From Scybalousia_A sp045221575 (GTDB taxonomy: Bacteria; Bacteroidota; Bacteroidia; Bacteroidales; P3): a stretch of DNA of 64,000 bases. Positions 8,488-16,854 of this stretch are shown one piece after another. The translations under genes and the position numbers were made by a program. The stretch's first letter is position 1. Each line of letters begins with the position of its first letter. Under the pieces are notes generated by a model. The model had not been told where the DNA came from. It ran no database searches and was given only the letters and a program-made list of their open reading frames with translations. The stretch spans positions 1 to 64,000 of the forward strand of contig JBGUWU010000010.1 in NCBI GenBank assembly GCA_045221575.1. The letters run 5' to 3'.

Positions 8488-9261
8488 ATGAAAAAACTCA
8501 CATTACTTATCTTACTACTTATTTGTTGTAGTAGTGTTGCTTTTTCACAGAAAGAGGAAGCAATAAAGCAAACTTTTACCGTTGATGGTGTGGAATTTAC
8601 AATGGTTTATGTAGAAGGCGGAACATTTACTATGGGAGCGACATCGGAACAAGGTTCTGATGTTTACGATAGGGAGAAACCAGCACATCAAGTTACACTA
8701 TCTTCTTATTATATAGGTGAGACAGAAGTTACGCAAGAACTTTGGCAAGCCGTGATGGGAAATAATCCATCTGATAATAAAGGAGATAATCTTCCTGTAG
8801 AGCGAGTAAGTTACAATGATGTACAGGAATTTATTGCAAAACTAAATCAAAAGACAGGTAAAACATTTCGTCTTCCAACAGAAGCGGAGTGGGAGTATGC
8901 CGCACGAGGAGGTAATAAAAGCAAAGGCTATAAATATTCTGGCAGTAATAATGTCGAAGACGTTGCTTGGTATTGGGATAACGCAAATACAAAAACGTAT
9001 CCAGTAAAGACAAAGCAAGCGAATGAATTGGGATTATATGATATGAGTGGTAATGTATATGAATGGTGTTCTGATTGGTATGGAGGTTATAGTAGCAGTT
9101 CGCAGACAAATCCGCAAGGGCCTAACAGTGGTTCTAACCGTGTCTTGCGCGGTGGCGGTTGGAACAACGGTGCGAGGGGCTGCAGTGTGTCCTATCGTGG
9201 CAGCATCAGTCCGTCCTACAGGAACTTCAATGGCGGATTCCGCCTCGCCTTCGCCCGTTAG
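8488..9261 (+). CDS. FGE/SUMF1-fold secreted protein, probable diversity-generating retroelement target (paralogue 2)
   Basis: A 257-residue protein with a type I signal peptide (cut near AFS-Q20) rather than a clear lipobox, so unlike its neighbour it may be released or held another way. The FGE-like fold runs from VYVEGGTFTMGATSEQGSD through EVTQELWQAVMG, RLPTEAEWEYAARGG and YEWCSDWYGGYSSSS to RVLRGGGWN. It is a close tandem duplicate of the gene at 7443. The final 40 codons switch to GC-rich usage (ggc, cgc, ctc, gcc, ttc) unlike the rest of the gene, a strong sign that this segment was written in from elsewhere. No reverse transcriptase or template repeat lies in the window. Confidence 0.82.
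   Translation: MKKLTLLILLLICCSSVAFSQKEEAIKQTFTVDGVEFTMVYVEGGTFTMGATSEQGSDVYDREKPAHQVTLSSYYIGETEVTQELWQAVMGNNPSDNKGDNLPVERVSYNDVQEFIAKLNQKTGKTFRLPTEAEWEYAARGGNKSKGYKYSGSNNVEDVAWYWDNANTKTYPVKTKQANELGLYDMSGNVYEWCSDWYGGYSSSSQTNPQGPNSGSNRVLRGGGWNNGARGCSVSYRGSISPSYRNFNGGFRLAFAR
9139..9261 (+). other. Candidate variable region (VR2) of paralogue 2
   Basis: Forty codons colinear with VR1. By count 76 of 123 bases are G or C (62%), in a gene that is otherwise AT-rich. The positions that differ from VR1 are nearly all NNY (ggt, aac, ggc, agt, tat, agc, atc, tcc, tac, ttc, aat), interrupted by invariant tgg, gcg-agg, gtg-tcc-equivalents and the end GFRLA. This is the expected product of an Asn-rich template with adenine mutagenesis. 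Confidence 0.65.
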
Positions 9262-9276
9262 TTTATAAGTCTGTTC
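9259..9276 (+). other. Conserved 18-bp flank after VR2
   Basis: Exact copy of the TAGTTTATAAGTCTGTTC flank that follows VR1. Both flanks run into A-rich sequence. Confidence 0.5.
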
Positions 9277-9303
9277 CAAAAAAGAAAAAGGAGAATCAAA
9301 ATT

Positions 9304-9377
9304 CGGTTTATTATAATGGAGCGAAGCAAGGAGCAGAACGGAGTGAAGCGACAAGCAAGCGGAATAATAATAAACTG
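9304..9377. repeat. Inverted repeat 42 bp after VR2 gene
   Basis: GTTTATTAT (9306-9314) pairs with ATAATAAAC (9367-9375); one G-T and one C-G pair extend it outward to 11 bp. The loop is purine-rich and shares the words GCGAAG and GAGTGA with the loop at 8310-8344. Span (74 bp) and distance from the stop nearly match the structure after VR1. The 340-bp gap 9262-9601 holds this element, an AGTTGAT array and the rimO promoter. Confidence 0.6.
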
Positions 9378-9417
9378 CAAAAAGACAAATTTCAAAAACA
9401 TCAAAATCTAAGAGAAA

Positions 9418-9470
9418 AAGAGTTGATTTTAATTTCTTAGAAGTTGATCTTTTTATATAAAAGAGTTGAT
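9418..9470 (+). repeat. Phased AGTTGAT array (copy 1)
   Basis: AGTTGAT at 9421, 9442 and 9464, spaced 21 and 22 bp, each preceded by AAG or GAG-like bases and followed by T-rich sequence. Related arrays occur at 16918, 31272 and 43854. Confidence 0.6.
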
Positions 9471-9571
9471 GTTCTTTTATCAAAACTTAGTTCTAATAAA
9501 AATAAAGTATAAGTTGTTCTTTGGAAACTAAGAAATATCACAAAAAATACTGTTTTTAGATAAAATAATTG

Positions 9572-9579
9572 TACTTTTG
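9572..9579 (+). promoter_or_regulatory. Putative -7 element for rimO
   Basis: TACTTTTG followed by CAATG, 22 bp before the rimO ATG. Confidence 0.6.
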
Positions 9580-9601
9580 CAATGTAATAAATAGATAAAC
9601 T

Positions 9602-10894
9602 ATGCAGAAGATTAATCTTATTTCTTTGGGTTGCTCAAAAAATACAGTGGATAGCGAAGGGTTGGCTGGAGAATTATCTAAAAATGGTTTTGTTGTGGAG
9701 TTTGATTCCAAAGATACTGACTTTGATTACGTGCTTATCAATACATGTGGCTTTATTGACAAGGCCAAGGAAGAGTCTATAAATACTATACTTTCATACG
9801 TCAGTTTTCGCAAGGCTAAAAGGAAAAAGTTTAATATTATAGTCTTTGGTTGTTTGGCACAAAGGTATAAGGAAGAGTTGCAAAAAGAGATTCCCGAAAT
9901 AGATAAAGTTTTTGGGCTTATGCAACAAAAAGATATTGTTTCCTATATTAAGCAAAACTCATTATCAAACACTGTCATTCAAAGACAACTTTCAACACCT
10001 AAACATTATGCTTATCTAAAAATTTCTGAAGGTTGTGATAGACATTGTTCTTTTTGTGCAATTCCTTTGATAAGAGGAAAACATATTTCTCGTCCTATTG
10101 AAGATATAGTAGGTGAAGCCAAAGACTTAGTAAAACAAGGAGTAAAAGAGTTGATACTTATTGCTCAAGATACTTCTTATTATGGCTTAGATCTATATAA
10201 AGAGCGCAAGCTATATACCTTACTTGAAGAACTATGCAAGACAGATGTTCATTGGATACGTTTGCAATATTCTTATCCTAATCAATTTCCAAAACAAGTG
10301 CTGGATTTAATGAATAAGGAAAAGAAGATTTGTCATTATTTGGATATGCCTTTACAACATATTAACAATAGGCTGTTGGAGAGTATGAACCGTTGTATTA
10401 CTGATGTGGAAGTTAAATCTCTTATAAAGGAGATAAGACAAAAAGTTCCAGATATAGCTTTGCGTACTACTCTTATTATAGGTTATCCAAGTGAAAAGAA
10501 GTCTGAGTTTTTGGAACTTAAAGATTTTGTGGAACAGGTGAAGTTTGACCGTATGGGTGCTTTCACATATTCAAAAGAAGAAGGAACAAAGGCAGGCAAG
10601 ATGAGAGACTCTGTTCCAATGAAAGAAAAACAAAGACGTTTAGATGAACTTTCTGCACTGCAACAAGATATTTCTCTTTCTTTAAATCAAAACAAGGTCG
10701 GTAAAGTATTTGAAGTTCTTGTGGATAGAAAAGAGAATGATTATTTTGTTGGCAGGACGCAATATGATTCTCCTGAAGTTGATAATGAAGTATTGATACC
10801 TGTGAAGAATAATCCTAAACTTAAGGTTGGAGAGTTTTATAATGTTCGGATAAGTTCTGCTGAGGATTTTGATTTATATGGAGATGTGATTTAG
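9602..10894 (+). CDS. rimO: Ribosomal protein uS12 methylthiotransferase RimO
   Basis: Radical-SAM enzyme that adds a methylthio group to the conserved aspartate of ribosomal protein S12. The N-terminal UPF0004 domain carries cluster cysteines C11, C49 and C84. The radical-SAM motif EGCDRHCSFC has C145, C149 and C152. A TRAM domain closes the protein (about 365-430). The opening INLISLGCSKNTVDSEG and the 430-residue length point to RimO rather than the tRNA enzymes MiaB or MtaB. It starts soon after its own promoter and runs 13 bp ahead of the next gene. Confidence 0.94.
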   Translation: MQKINLISLGCSKNTVDSEGLAGELSKNGFVVEFDSKDTDFDYVLINTCGFIDKAKEESINTILSYVSFRKAKRKKFNIIVFGCLAQRYKEELQKEIPEIDKVFGLMQQKDIVSYIKQNSLSNTVIQRQLSTPKHYAYLKISEGCDRHCSFCAIPLIRGKHISRPIEDIVGEAKDLVKQGVKELILIAQDTSYYGLDLYKERKLYTLLEELCKTDVHWIRLQYSYPNQFPKQVLDLMNKEKKICHYLDMPLQHINNRLLESMNRCITDVEVKSLIKEIRQKVPDIALRTTLIIGYPSEKKSEFLELKDFVEQVKFDRMGAFTYSKEEGTKAGKMRDSVPMKEKQRRLDELSALQQDISLSLNQNKVGKVFEVLVDRKENDYFVGRTQYDSPEVDNEVLIPVKNNPKLKVGEFYNVRISSAEDFDLYGDVI

Positions 10895-10907
10895 AAAGGG
10901 AAAGATT

Positions 10908-12062
10908 ATGAACAAAAGAGTATTTGTTTCGGGTTGTTATGATATGTTGCATAGTGGGCATGTTGCTTTCTTTAAGGAGGCTTCTCAATATGGTGATTTA
11001 TATGTTGGTATTGGTAGTGATAAGACAATATTAGAACTAAAGAACAGAAGAACAATAAACTCAGAACAAGAAAGACTATATATGGTTAAAGCTATTCGCT
11101 ATGTTAAAGATGCTTGCATTAATACAGGTAGCGGAATGATGGATTTTATAGAAAGTGTGGATAGATTTAAACCAGATATTTTTGTTGTTAATAGCGATGG
11201 TCTTACTAAAGAAAAGGAAGAGTTTTGCAAACAAAGAGGTCTCAAACTCGTCGTCTTAGAACGTTTGCCCGAAGATGGCTTAGAGGCAAGAAGTACTACT
11301 GCTTTGCGTAATAATATTAAATCTCAATTGCCATACCGTTTAGATTTAGCTGGAACATGGATAGACCAGCCTTTTGTTTCTTCTTTTCATTCCGGTTGGG
11401 CTTTAACCATATCCTTAGAACCTACAATAGAGTTTAACGAAAGAAGTGGTATGAGTACTTCAACTCGTAATGCCATAAAGAAGATATTTCCTTATCATCT
11501 GCCATATTATGACCCAGAACGATTAGCAAAACTAATTTTTTGTTTTGAAAATGAACCAAGTACAAAACAATATGTTTCAGGTGCTCAGGATTCAATAGGT
11601 ATATGTATGCCGGGATTAGTTAGGCATTTTTATGAAGGAAAGTATTGGCCAAGTAAAATAGAGAGTTGTCTTGATGAAAGTATTCTTTCCTGGTTGGAAG
11701 AACATATTTGTATGGTTCATACTTTTGATAGAAAAGAAGATACAAAGGTTGATACCAATATAAATATTACCAAGCAGGGCGTTGAAAGGCTAAGCATGGC
11801 AGCAGAAAACTGTTGGCAGGCAATAATGAATAAGGATTTAGATGCTTTTGCCAAGAGTTTTCAACAGTCTTTTGAAGCACAAGTTGCTATGTTTCCTAAT
11901 ATGATACCAGAGGAATTGAAACCATACTTAGATAAATATTCTTCTAAGTCGTTAGCCCTTAAACTGTCAGGTGCTGGTGGAGGAGGTTATATTGCTATGG
12001 TTGTGGATAAACCTTTGGAAGATTCCGTAAGAATAAAGATAAGAAGAAAAGATAATATGTAA
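10908..12062 (+). CDS. Fused cytidylyltransferase-like and GHMP sugar kinase-like protein
   Basis: Two domains in 384 residues. Residues 1-130 are a nucleotidyltransferase of the TagD/HldE-C type with the signature GCYDMLHSGH (9-18) and a closing S-T-T-A-LR motif (RSTTALR). Residues about 140-384 are GHMP-kinase-like: LPYRLDLAGTWIDQP, the phosphate-loop region YVSGAQDSIGI and the C-terminal motif LKLSGAGGGG. Together they suggest that one protein phosphorylates a sugar and then activates it with a nucleotide. The RhaM-like mutarotase 7 bp downstream supports a deoxysugar such as fucose or rhamnose; a heptose is the other option. The substrate is inference only. Confidence 0.75.
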   Translation: MNKRVFVSGCYDMLHSGHVAFFKEASQYGDLYVGIGSDKTILELKNRRTINSEQERLYMVKAIRYVKDACINTGSGMMDFIESVDRFKPDIFVVNSDGLTKEKEEFCKQRGLKLVVLERLPEDGLEARSTTALRNNIKSQLPYRLDLAGTWIDQPFVSSFHSGWALTISLEPTIEFNERSGMSTSTRNAIKKIFPYHLPYYDPERLAKLIFCFENEPSTKQYVSGAQDSIGICMPGLVRHFYEGKYWPSKIESCLDESILSWLEEHICMVHTFDRKEDTKVDTNINITKQGVERLSMAAENCWQAIMNKDLDAFAKSFQQSFEAQVAMFPNMIPEELKPYLDKYSSKSLALKLSGAGGGGYIAMVVDKPLEDSVRIKIRRKDNM

Positions 12063-12069
12063 TTTAACT

Positions 12070-12399
12070 ATGAAACGATATTGTCAAACCTTAGAACTAA
12101 AAAATGATAAAACCTTAATAGAACAATATGTTAAGGTGCATAGAAATGTATGGCAAGAAGTTAAAGACGGACAAAGGGAAGTAGGTATATTGGATATGCA
12201 AATATATATTTATGAAAACAAACTTTTTATGATTTGCGATACTGTTGATAGTTTTGATTGGGAAAAGGATATGGAACGACTGTCAGAACTTCCTCGTCAA
12301 AAAGAATGGGAAGCCTTTGTTTCAAAGTTTCAAGGTTGTAGTCCAGATGCGAGTTCAAAAGACAAATGGCAACTAATGGATAAGATATTTCAACTTTGA
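12070..12399 (+). CDS. L-rhamnose mutarotase family protein (RhaM/DUF718)
   Basis: A 109-residue dimeric ferredoxin-fold protein that interconverts the alpha and beta anomers of rhamnose or a related deoxysugar. The family pattern is visible: an early LEL strand, YVKVHRNVWQEVKDGQREVG (with the catalytic-type histidine near 25), ILDMQIYIYENKLFMICD and RLSELPRQKEWEAFV. It starts 7 bp after the kinase/nucleotidyltransferase fusion, so the two are probably cotranscribed and act on the same sugar. Whether the substrate is rhamnose or fucose cannot be decided. Confidence 0.83.
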   Translation: MKRYCQTLELKNDKTLIEQYVKVHRNVWQEVKDGQREVGILDMQIYIYENKLFMICDTVDSFDWEKDMERLSELPRQKEWEAFVSKFQGCSPDASSKDKWQLMDKIFQL

Positions 12400-12466
12400 T
12401 TTCTTTCCTTAGTGCGAGTTTGAAAACATTTATAAGTTAAAAAATAAGTAGATTGATAAATTTTTG

Positions 12467-12474
12467 TACTTTTG
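12467..12474 (+). promoter_or_regulatory. Putative -7 element for the NfnAB-type gene
   Basis: TACTTTTG followed by CAAGC, 50 bp before the ATG at 12525. Confidence 0.6.
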
Positions 12475-12524
12475 CAAGCACTTTATAAAACAGAAAAAAT
12501 TAACCTTAAAAAAGAAATAAGTCA

Positions 12525-14783
12525 ATGTTTAAAATACTTCAAAGAGAGCAACTAACAGAAAACATAGTGCTCTTAAAGGTCAAAGCACCTAACGTTGCAA
12601 AGAAATGCCAACCTGGTCAATTTGTTATAGTAGTGGAAGATGAAAAAGATGAAAGACTGCCTTTCACTATCTGTGATTTTGATAGAGAAGAAGAGACCAT
12701 TACATTAGTGATTCAAATAGTTGGAGATGGCTCTAAAAAACTTTGTCAAAAGCAAGCTGGAGAATATCTTAGAGATATTGCAGGACCATTAGGTAATGCG
12801 AGTGAAATGCTTGAGCAAATAGAAGAACTAAAAGATAAAAACATCGTTTTTGTTGCAGGAGGTTTGGGAACAGCTCCTGTTTATCCTCAAGCAAAATGGG
12901 CTAAGCAAAATGGAATAAAACACGATGTTATCATCGGAACAAAATCTCACTCTACTCTTATCTATGAAAAAGAAATGCAAGAGGTAAGTGACAATCTTTA
13001 TGTTTGTACAGATGATGGTAGTTATGGCTTTCATGGAATGGTAACCAACTGTTTGGAAGACTTAGTGAAAAATCAGGGAAAACATTATGACCTTTGTATT
13101 GCAATAGGTCCTATGATAATGATGAAATTCGTTTGCTTGATGACACAAAAGTTGGGTATTAAAACAATAGTTTCACTTAATTCTCTTATGGTTGATGGAA
13201 CAGGAATGTGTGGTGCGTGTAGAGTAAGCGTAGGTGGAGAGATGAAGTTCGCTTGCATTGATGGACCAGAATTTGATGGTCATAAAGTAGATTTTGATGA
13301 GGCTATGAAGCGTCAAAGAATGTTTCCTCCTCACAAAATAGCTTTCAATACAGAAGAACATAAATGTAATCTTACTGCAGCAGTAGAACAATCTTTGGCA
13401 GAGTTTGATAAAAAGAAACGTGTTCCTGTTCGTGAGCAAGAACCAGAAGTAAGAAATAAAAACTTTGAAGAAGTTTGCTTTGGTTATAATGATGAGGAAG
13501 CGAAACTTGAAGCTTCTCGTTGTTTAAACTGTAAAGTTCCTCAATGTGTTAAGGCTTGTCCTGTAAATATTAATATTCCTGCTTTTATACAACAAATAAA
13601 AGAAGGTAACAATGCTGAGTCTATAAAAATAATACATGAAAGCAGTACTCTGCCTGCTATTTGTGGTAGAGTATGTCCTCAAGAAAGCCAATGTGAAGGC
13701 TCTTGTATAATGGGTAAAAAGAATGATCCTGTCGCAATAGGTAAGTTGGAGAGATACGTTGCTGATTGGGCAAGAGAAAACAACGTAACAGAAGAAGTTA
13801 ATATAAAGAAAAACGGTGTTAAGATAGCCGTTGTGGGTTCAGGTCCTTCTTCTTTGGCTTGTAGTAGTGACTTAGCTAAGATGGGATATGAGGTTACTAT
13901 CTTTGAGGCTTTGCATAGAAGCGGCGGAGTGTTGAGCTATGGTATTCCAGAGTTCCGTTTGCCTAAGTCAAAGGTTGTAGAAAAAGAGATAGAGGAAGTA
14001 ACCAAACTTGGAGTTGAGATAAAATGCGACGTTCTTATTGGAAAGAGTGTAACCATAGACGATTTGTTTGATATGGGATACAAAGCTGTATATATAGCTT
14101 CAGGTGCTGGTACTCCTAAGTTTATGAATATCGGTGGTATTAATCTTAACGGTGTTGTATCTGCTAATGAGTTCTTAACAAGAGTAAATCTTATGAAAGC
14201 ATATCGTGCAGACTATGAAACACCTGTTTTTGTTGGTAAGAAGACTGTTGTTGTTGGTGGTGGTAATGTTGCTATGGACGGAGCAAGAAGTGCTAAACGT
14301 CTTGGAAGTGATGTTACTATTGTTTATAGACGTACAATGGACGAAATGCCTGCAAGAAAAGAAGAAGTACATCATGCAGTTGAAGAAGGAATACATTTTA
14401 AGACATTAACAAACCCTGTAGAAATATTATCAGATGAAAATGGCTGGGTAAGAGGAATAAAATGTATAGAAATGGAACTTGGAGAACCAGATGAAAGTGG
14501 AAGAAGAAGACCAATAGAAAAGAAAGGCTCTGAGTTTGAAATTGAATGTGATTGTGTTATTATGGCTTTGGGAACAGACGCAAATAAACTTATCACTTCA
14601 ACAACTGATAATCTTGAGACAAACAAAAGAGGTAACATAGTAGCAGATGATAAACAAGCAACATCTCGTCCTGGAGTATTTGCGGGAGGTGATATTGTTT
14701 CAGGTGCTGCAACAGTTATTCTTGCAATGGGAGCAGGTAAGGTTGCTGCAAAGAGCATTGACGAATATATTAAGTCATTATAA
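12525..14783 (+). CDS. gltA: Fused PyrK-like/NADPH-dependent glutamate synthase-like flavoprotein (NfnAB type)
   Basis: A 752-residue fusion. Residues 1-280 are a ferredoxin-NADP reductase-like unit (PyrK/NfnA) with FAD and NAD sites and a [2Fe-2S] loop around C229, C232 and C244. Residues 290-752 match GltD/NfnB: two Fe-S motifs (C333, C336, C341, C345 and C380, C384, C390, C394), a dinucleotide fold VVGSGPSS (437-444), a second GGGNVAMD and GVFAGGD near the end. In NCBI-style naming this is bifunctional dihydroorotate dehydrogenase B NAD-binding subunit/glutamate synthase. By family it probably couples NADH, NADPH and ferredoxin, useful beside the lysine-fermentation genes in this window. 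True glutamate synthesis would need a large subunit, which is absent here. Confidence 0.88.
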   Translation: MFKILQREQLTENIVLLKVKAPNVAKKCQPGQFVIVVEDEKDERLPFTICDFDREEETITLVIQIVGDGSKKLCQKQAGEYLRDIAGPLGNASEMLEQIEELKDKNIVFVAGGLGTAPVYPQAKWAKQNGIKHDVIIGTKSHSTLIYEKEMQEVSDNLYVCTDDGSYGFHGMVTNCLEDLVKNQGKHYDLCIAIGPMIMMKFVCLMTQKLGIKTIVSLNSLMVDGTGMCGACRVSVGGEMKFACIDGPEFDGHKVDFDEAMKRQRMFPPHKIAFNTEEHKCNLTAAVEQSLAEFDKKKRVPVREQEPEVRNKNFEEVCFGYNDEEAKLEASRCLNCKVPQCVKACPVNINIPAFIQQIKEGNNAESIKIIHESSTLPAICGRVCPQESQCEGSCIMGKKNDPVAIGKLERYVADWARENNVTEEVNIKKNGVKIAVVGSGPSSLACSSDLAKMGYEVTIFEALHRSGGVLSYGIPEFRLPKSKVVEKEIEEVTKLGVEIKCDVLIGKSVTIDDLFDMGYKAVYIASGAGTPKFMNIGGINLNGVVSANEFLTRVNLMKAYRADYETPVFVGKKTVVVGGGNVAMDGARSAKRLGSDVTIVYRRTMDEMPARKEEVHHAVEEGIHFKTLTNPVEILSDENGWVRGIKCIEMELGEPDESGRRRPIEKKGSEFEIECDCVIMALGTDANKLITSTTDNLETNKRGNIVADDKQATSRPGVFAGGDIVSGAATVILAMGAGKVAAKSIDEYIKSL

Positions 14784-14814
14784 TCTTTGAGGACTTTAAC
14801 TCTGAGCGAGAAAA

Positions 14815-14854
14815 CGAAAAAGAGACTAAGCATAATGCTTAGTCCCTTTTTTTT
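14815..14854. terminator. Bidirectional terminator between NfnAB-type gene and htpG
   Basis: Perfect 9-bp stem GACTAAGCA-TAA-TGCTTAGTC (14824-14844). T-run on the plus side, and A-rich flank giving a T-run on the minus side. It serves both convergent genes. Confidence 0.88.
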
Positions 14855-14874
14855 ATAATAATTGTTTGTATATA

Positions 14875-16773
14875 TTACTTTATAATCTTGGTGCTACGTT
14901 TTATAAATTCGTCTAACTCTTCACCTTTTAATAAGCCTTGAGAAAGTAAAGCAAGGTCTTTTAGTTGAGAAATGACTTCTTTTTGATGCTCTGTATCGTC
15001 AGAATGAAGTATATCCCAAATCAAAGGGTGATTAGTGTTGATGACAAGATTATAATTTTCTGGCATGTCTCCGTATAATCCCATCATAACGCCACCACCT
15101 ATTTCAGACATTTCTTTCATTCTTCTCATAAACTCGTTTTGAGTTATGGTTACAGGCTGTGAAGTCTCTTCTAAAGAGTCTGTTTGTGTGGTGAATTTCT
15201 TTGTGTCTAAGTTTTGCTCAAATAGTTCTTTAATCTTCTTTGTTTCATCTTCGGAAAGCTTAGATGGTATCTTCTCGTCTTTTTCTATCAGTTTAGTGAT
15301 AACGTCAGAGTCTATTCTAACAAATCTTGCACCTGAGAACTTTTGCTCTAACATATTAATAAAGTGAGAATCCAAAATGCCGTCCATCAACAAAACATCA
15401 TAGCCTTTATCTTTTGCTGCTTGAATATACGCATATTGTTCTTCCTTATTCTTTGCATAAAGATAGATAAGAGTTTTGTTCTTGTCAGTCTGCAAAGGCT
15501 CTATTTTCTTTTTGTAATCTTCAAAGTTAAAGAACTCACCGTCTATGTTTTTCAACTGATATACTTTCTCCATACGTTCATAGAACTTTTCATCGGAGAG
15601 CATACCATATTCAATAAACACTTTTAAATCGTCCCACTTCTTTAAGAAATCCTCTCTGTCGTTTTTGGATATTTCTTCCAGCTTGTCGGCTACTTTCTTA
15701 GAGATATGAGAAGAAATCTTCTTTACATTGCTGTCGCTTTGTAGGTAAGAACGCGATACATTCAAAGGAATATCAGGAGAATCCAAAACTCCACGCAATA
15801 ACATCATATATTGTGGAACAACACCCTCTACACTGTCTGTAACAAACACTTGATTGCAATACAATTGTATCTTTTCAAGAGTAGGGTCTATATTACGTTT
15901 TACTTTAGGGAAGTAAAGGATACCTGTCAGATTAAATGGATAATCAACATTCAAATGAATATGGAACAATGGATCTTCAAAGTTCATAGGATACAAGTCA
16001 TGATAGAACTTGTTATAGTCCTCATCTTTTAAATCGTTAGGTTTGCGTTTCCATAAAGGATTAGTGTCGTTGATTATCCTATCTTGCTCTTTTTCTACAC
16101 GTTTAGGGTTGCTGTCTTTATCTTTCTCTGTTTCGCTATCCACCCATACTTTTTCTTTTCCGAAACGAATAGGTATAGGCATAAACTTACAGTATTTCTT
16201 TAGCAGACCTAAAACTTTGCTTTCTTCCAAAAACTCCTCGCAGTCTTCGGAAATATGCATTACTATCTCTGTGCCACGCTCTTTTTTATCATAATCCTCT
16301 ATTGTGTATTCAGTATCTCCATCGCAAGTCCAATGAACAGCAGGTGTGTCTTGGTAAGACTTAGTAAATATCTCCACTTGTTTTGAAACCATAAAAGCAG
16401 AGAAGAAGCCTAAACCGAAATGACCTATCAAAGCGTTAGCTTCTGCTTCGCTCTTGCCTTTAAAATTCTCTAAAAACTCTTCAGCACCTGAGAAAGCTAT
16501 CTGTGTGATATATTTTTCCACCTCATCTTTACTCATACCGATACCTCTGTCTATAACTTTCAAGGTCTTTTCGTTCTTATCTACTAAAACATCTATTGTT
16601 AGGTCGCCTAACTCACCTTTTACTTGACCAAGAGAAGAAAGAGTTTTAAGCTTTTGTGAAGCATCTACAGCATTTGAAACTATCTCCCTAAGAAAAATCT
16701 CATGATCTGAGTATAAAAACTTCTTAATAACCGGAAATATGTTCTCCGTCTTTACATTAATTTGTCCTTTCAT
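14875..16773 (-). CDS. htpG: Molecular chaperone HtpG (Hsp90)
   Basis: Cytosolic Hsp90 dimer that remodels client proteins with ATP. The start chosen is MKGQINVKTENIF at 16773, which gives 632 residues; an in-frame upstream ATG at 16842 would add 23 residues with no family match. The ATP-binding GHKL motifs are clear: FLREIVSNAVDAS, IDRGIGMSKDEV, IGHFGLGFFSAFMV and GTEIVMH. Middle and C-terminal domains follow at normal length. The upstream DNA carries a GAC-N5-GTC palindrome also found before clpB, which hints at shared stress control. Confidence 0.95.
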   Translation of the reverse strand: MKGQINVKTENIFPVIKKFLYSDHEIFLREIVSNAVDASQKLKTLSSLGQVKGELGDLTIDVLVDKNEKTLKVIDRGIGMSKDEVEKYITQIAFSGAEEFLENFKGKSEAEANALIGHFGLGFFSAFMVSKQVEIFTKSYQDTPAVHWTCDGDTEYTIEDYDKKERGTEIVMHISEDCEEFLEESKVLGLLKKYCKFMPIPIRFGKEKVWVDSETEKDKDSNPKRVEKEQDRIINDTNPLWKRKPNDLKDEDYNKFYHDLYPMNFEDPLFHIHLNVDYPFNLTGILYFPKVKRNIDPTLEKIQLYCNQVFVTDSVEGVVPQYMMLLRGVLDSPDIPLNVSRSYLQSDSNVKKISSHISKKVADKLEEISKNDREDFLKKWDDLKVFIEYGMLSDEKFYERMEKVYQLKNIDGEFFNFEDYKKKIEPLQTDKNKTLIYLYAKNKEEQYAYIQAAKDKGYDVLLMDGILDSHFINMLEQKFSGARFVRIDSDVITKLIEKDEKIPSKLSEDETKKIKELFEQNLDTKKFTTQTDSLEETSQPVTITQNEFMRRMKEMSEIGGGVMMGLYGDMPENYNLVINTNHPLIWDILHSDDTEHQKEVISQLKDLALLSQGLLKGEELDEFIKRSTKIIK

Positions 16774-16854
16774 CTTTATCGTATTTTTATTATTGTTATT
16801 TTCTGTATAAAAGCATAAAGTATTAATCAAAAGATATTCCATTAAGTTATTTAT

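Noticed and set aside
9418..9470. CRISPR array at the AGTTGAT repeats
   Set aside because: The repeated word is only about 7-12 bp with 14-bp filler, spacers are not unique and no cas genes are near.
9034..9483. A 149-codon minus-strand frame across the end of FGE paralogue 2
   Set aside because: It is antisense to a clear coding region and exists because the GC-rich variable end lacks stops on that strand.
14372..14833. A 153-codon minus-strand frame opposite the NfnAB-type gene
   Set aside because: It is a shadow of the real gene and runs into the bidirectional terminator.
16774..16842. Longer N-terminus for htpG
   Set aside because: The added 23 residues are Asn-rich with no family match; MKGQINV is the normal start.
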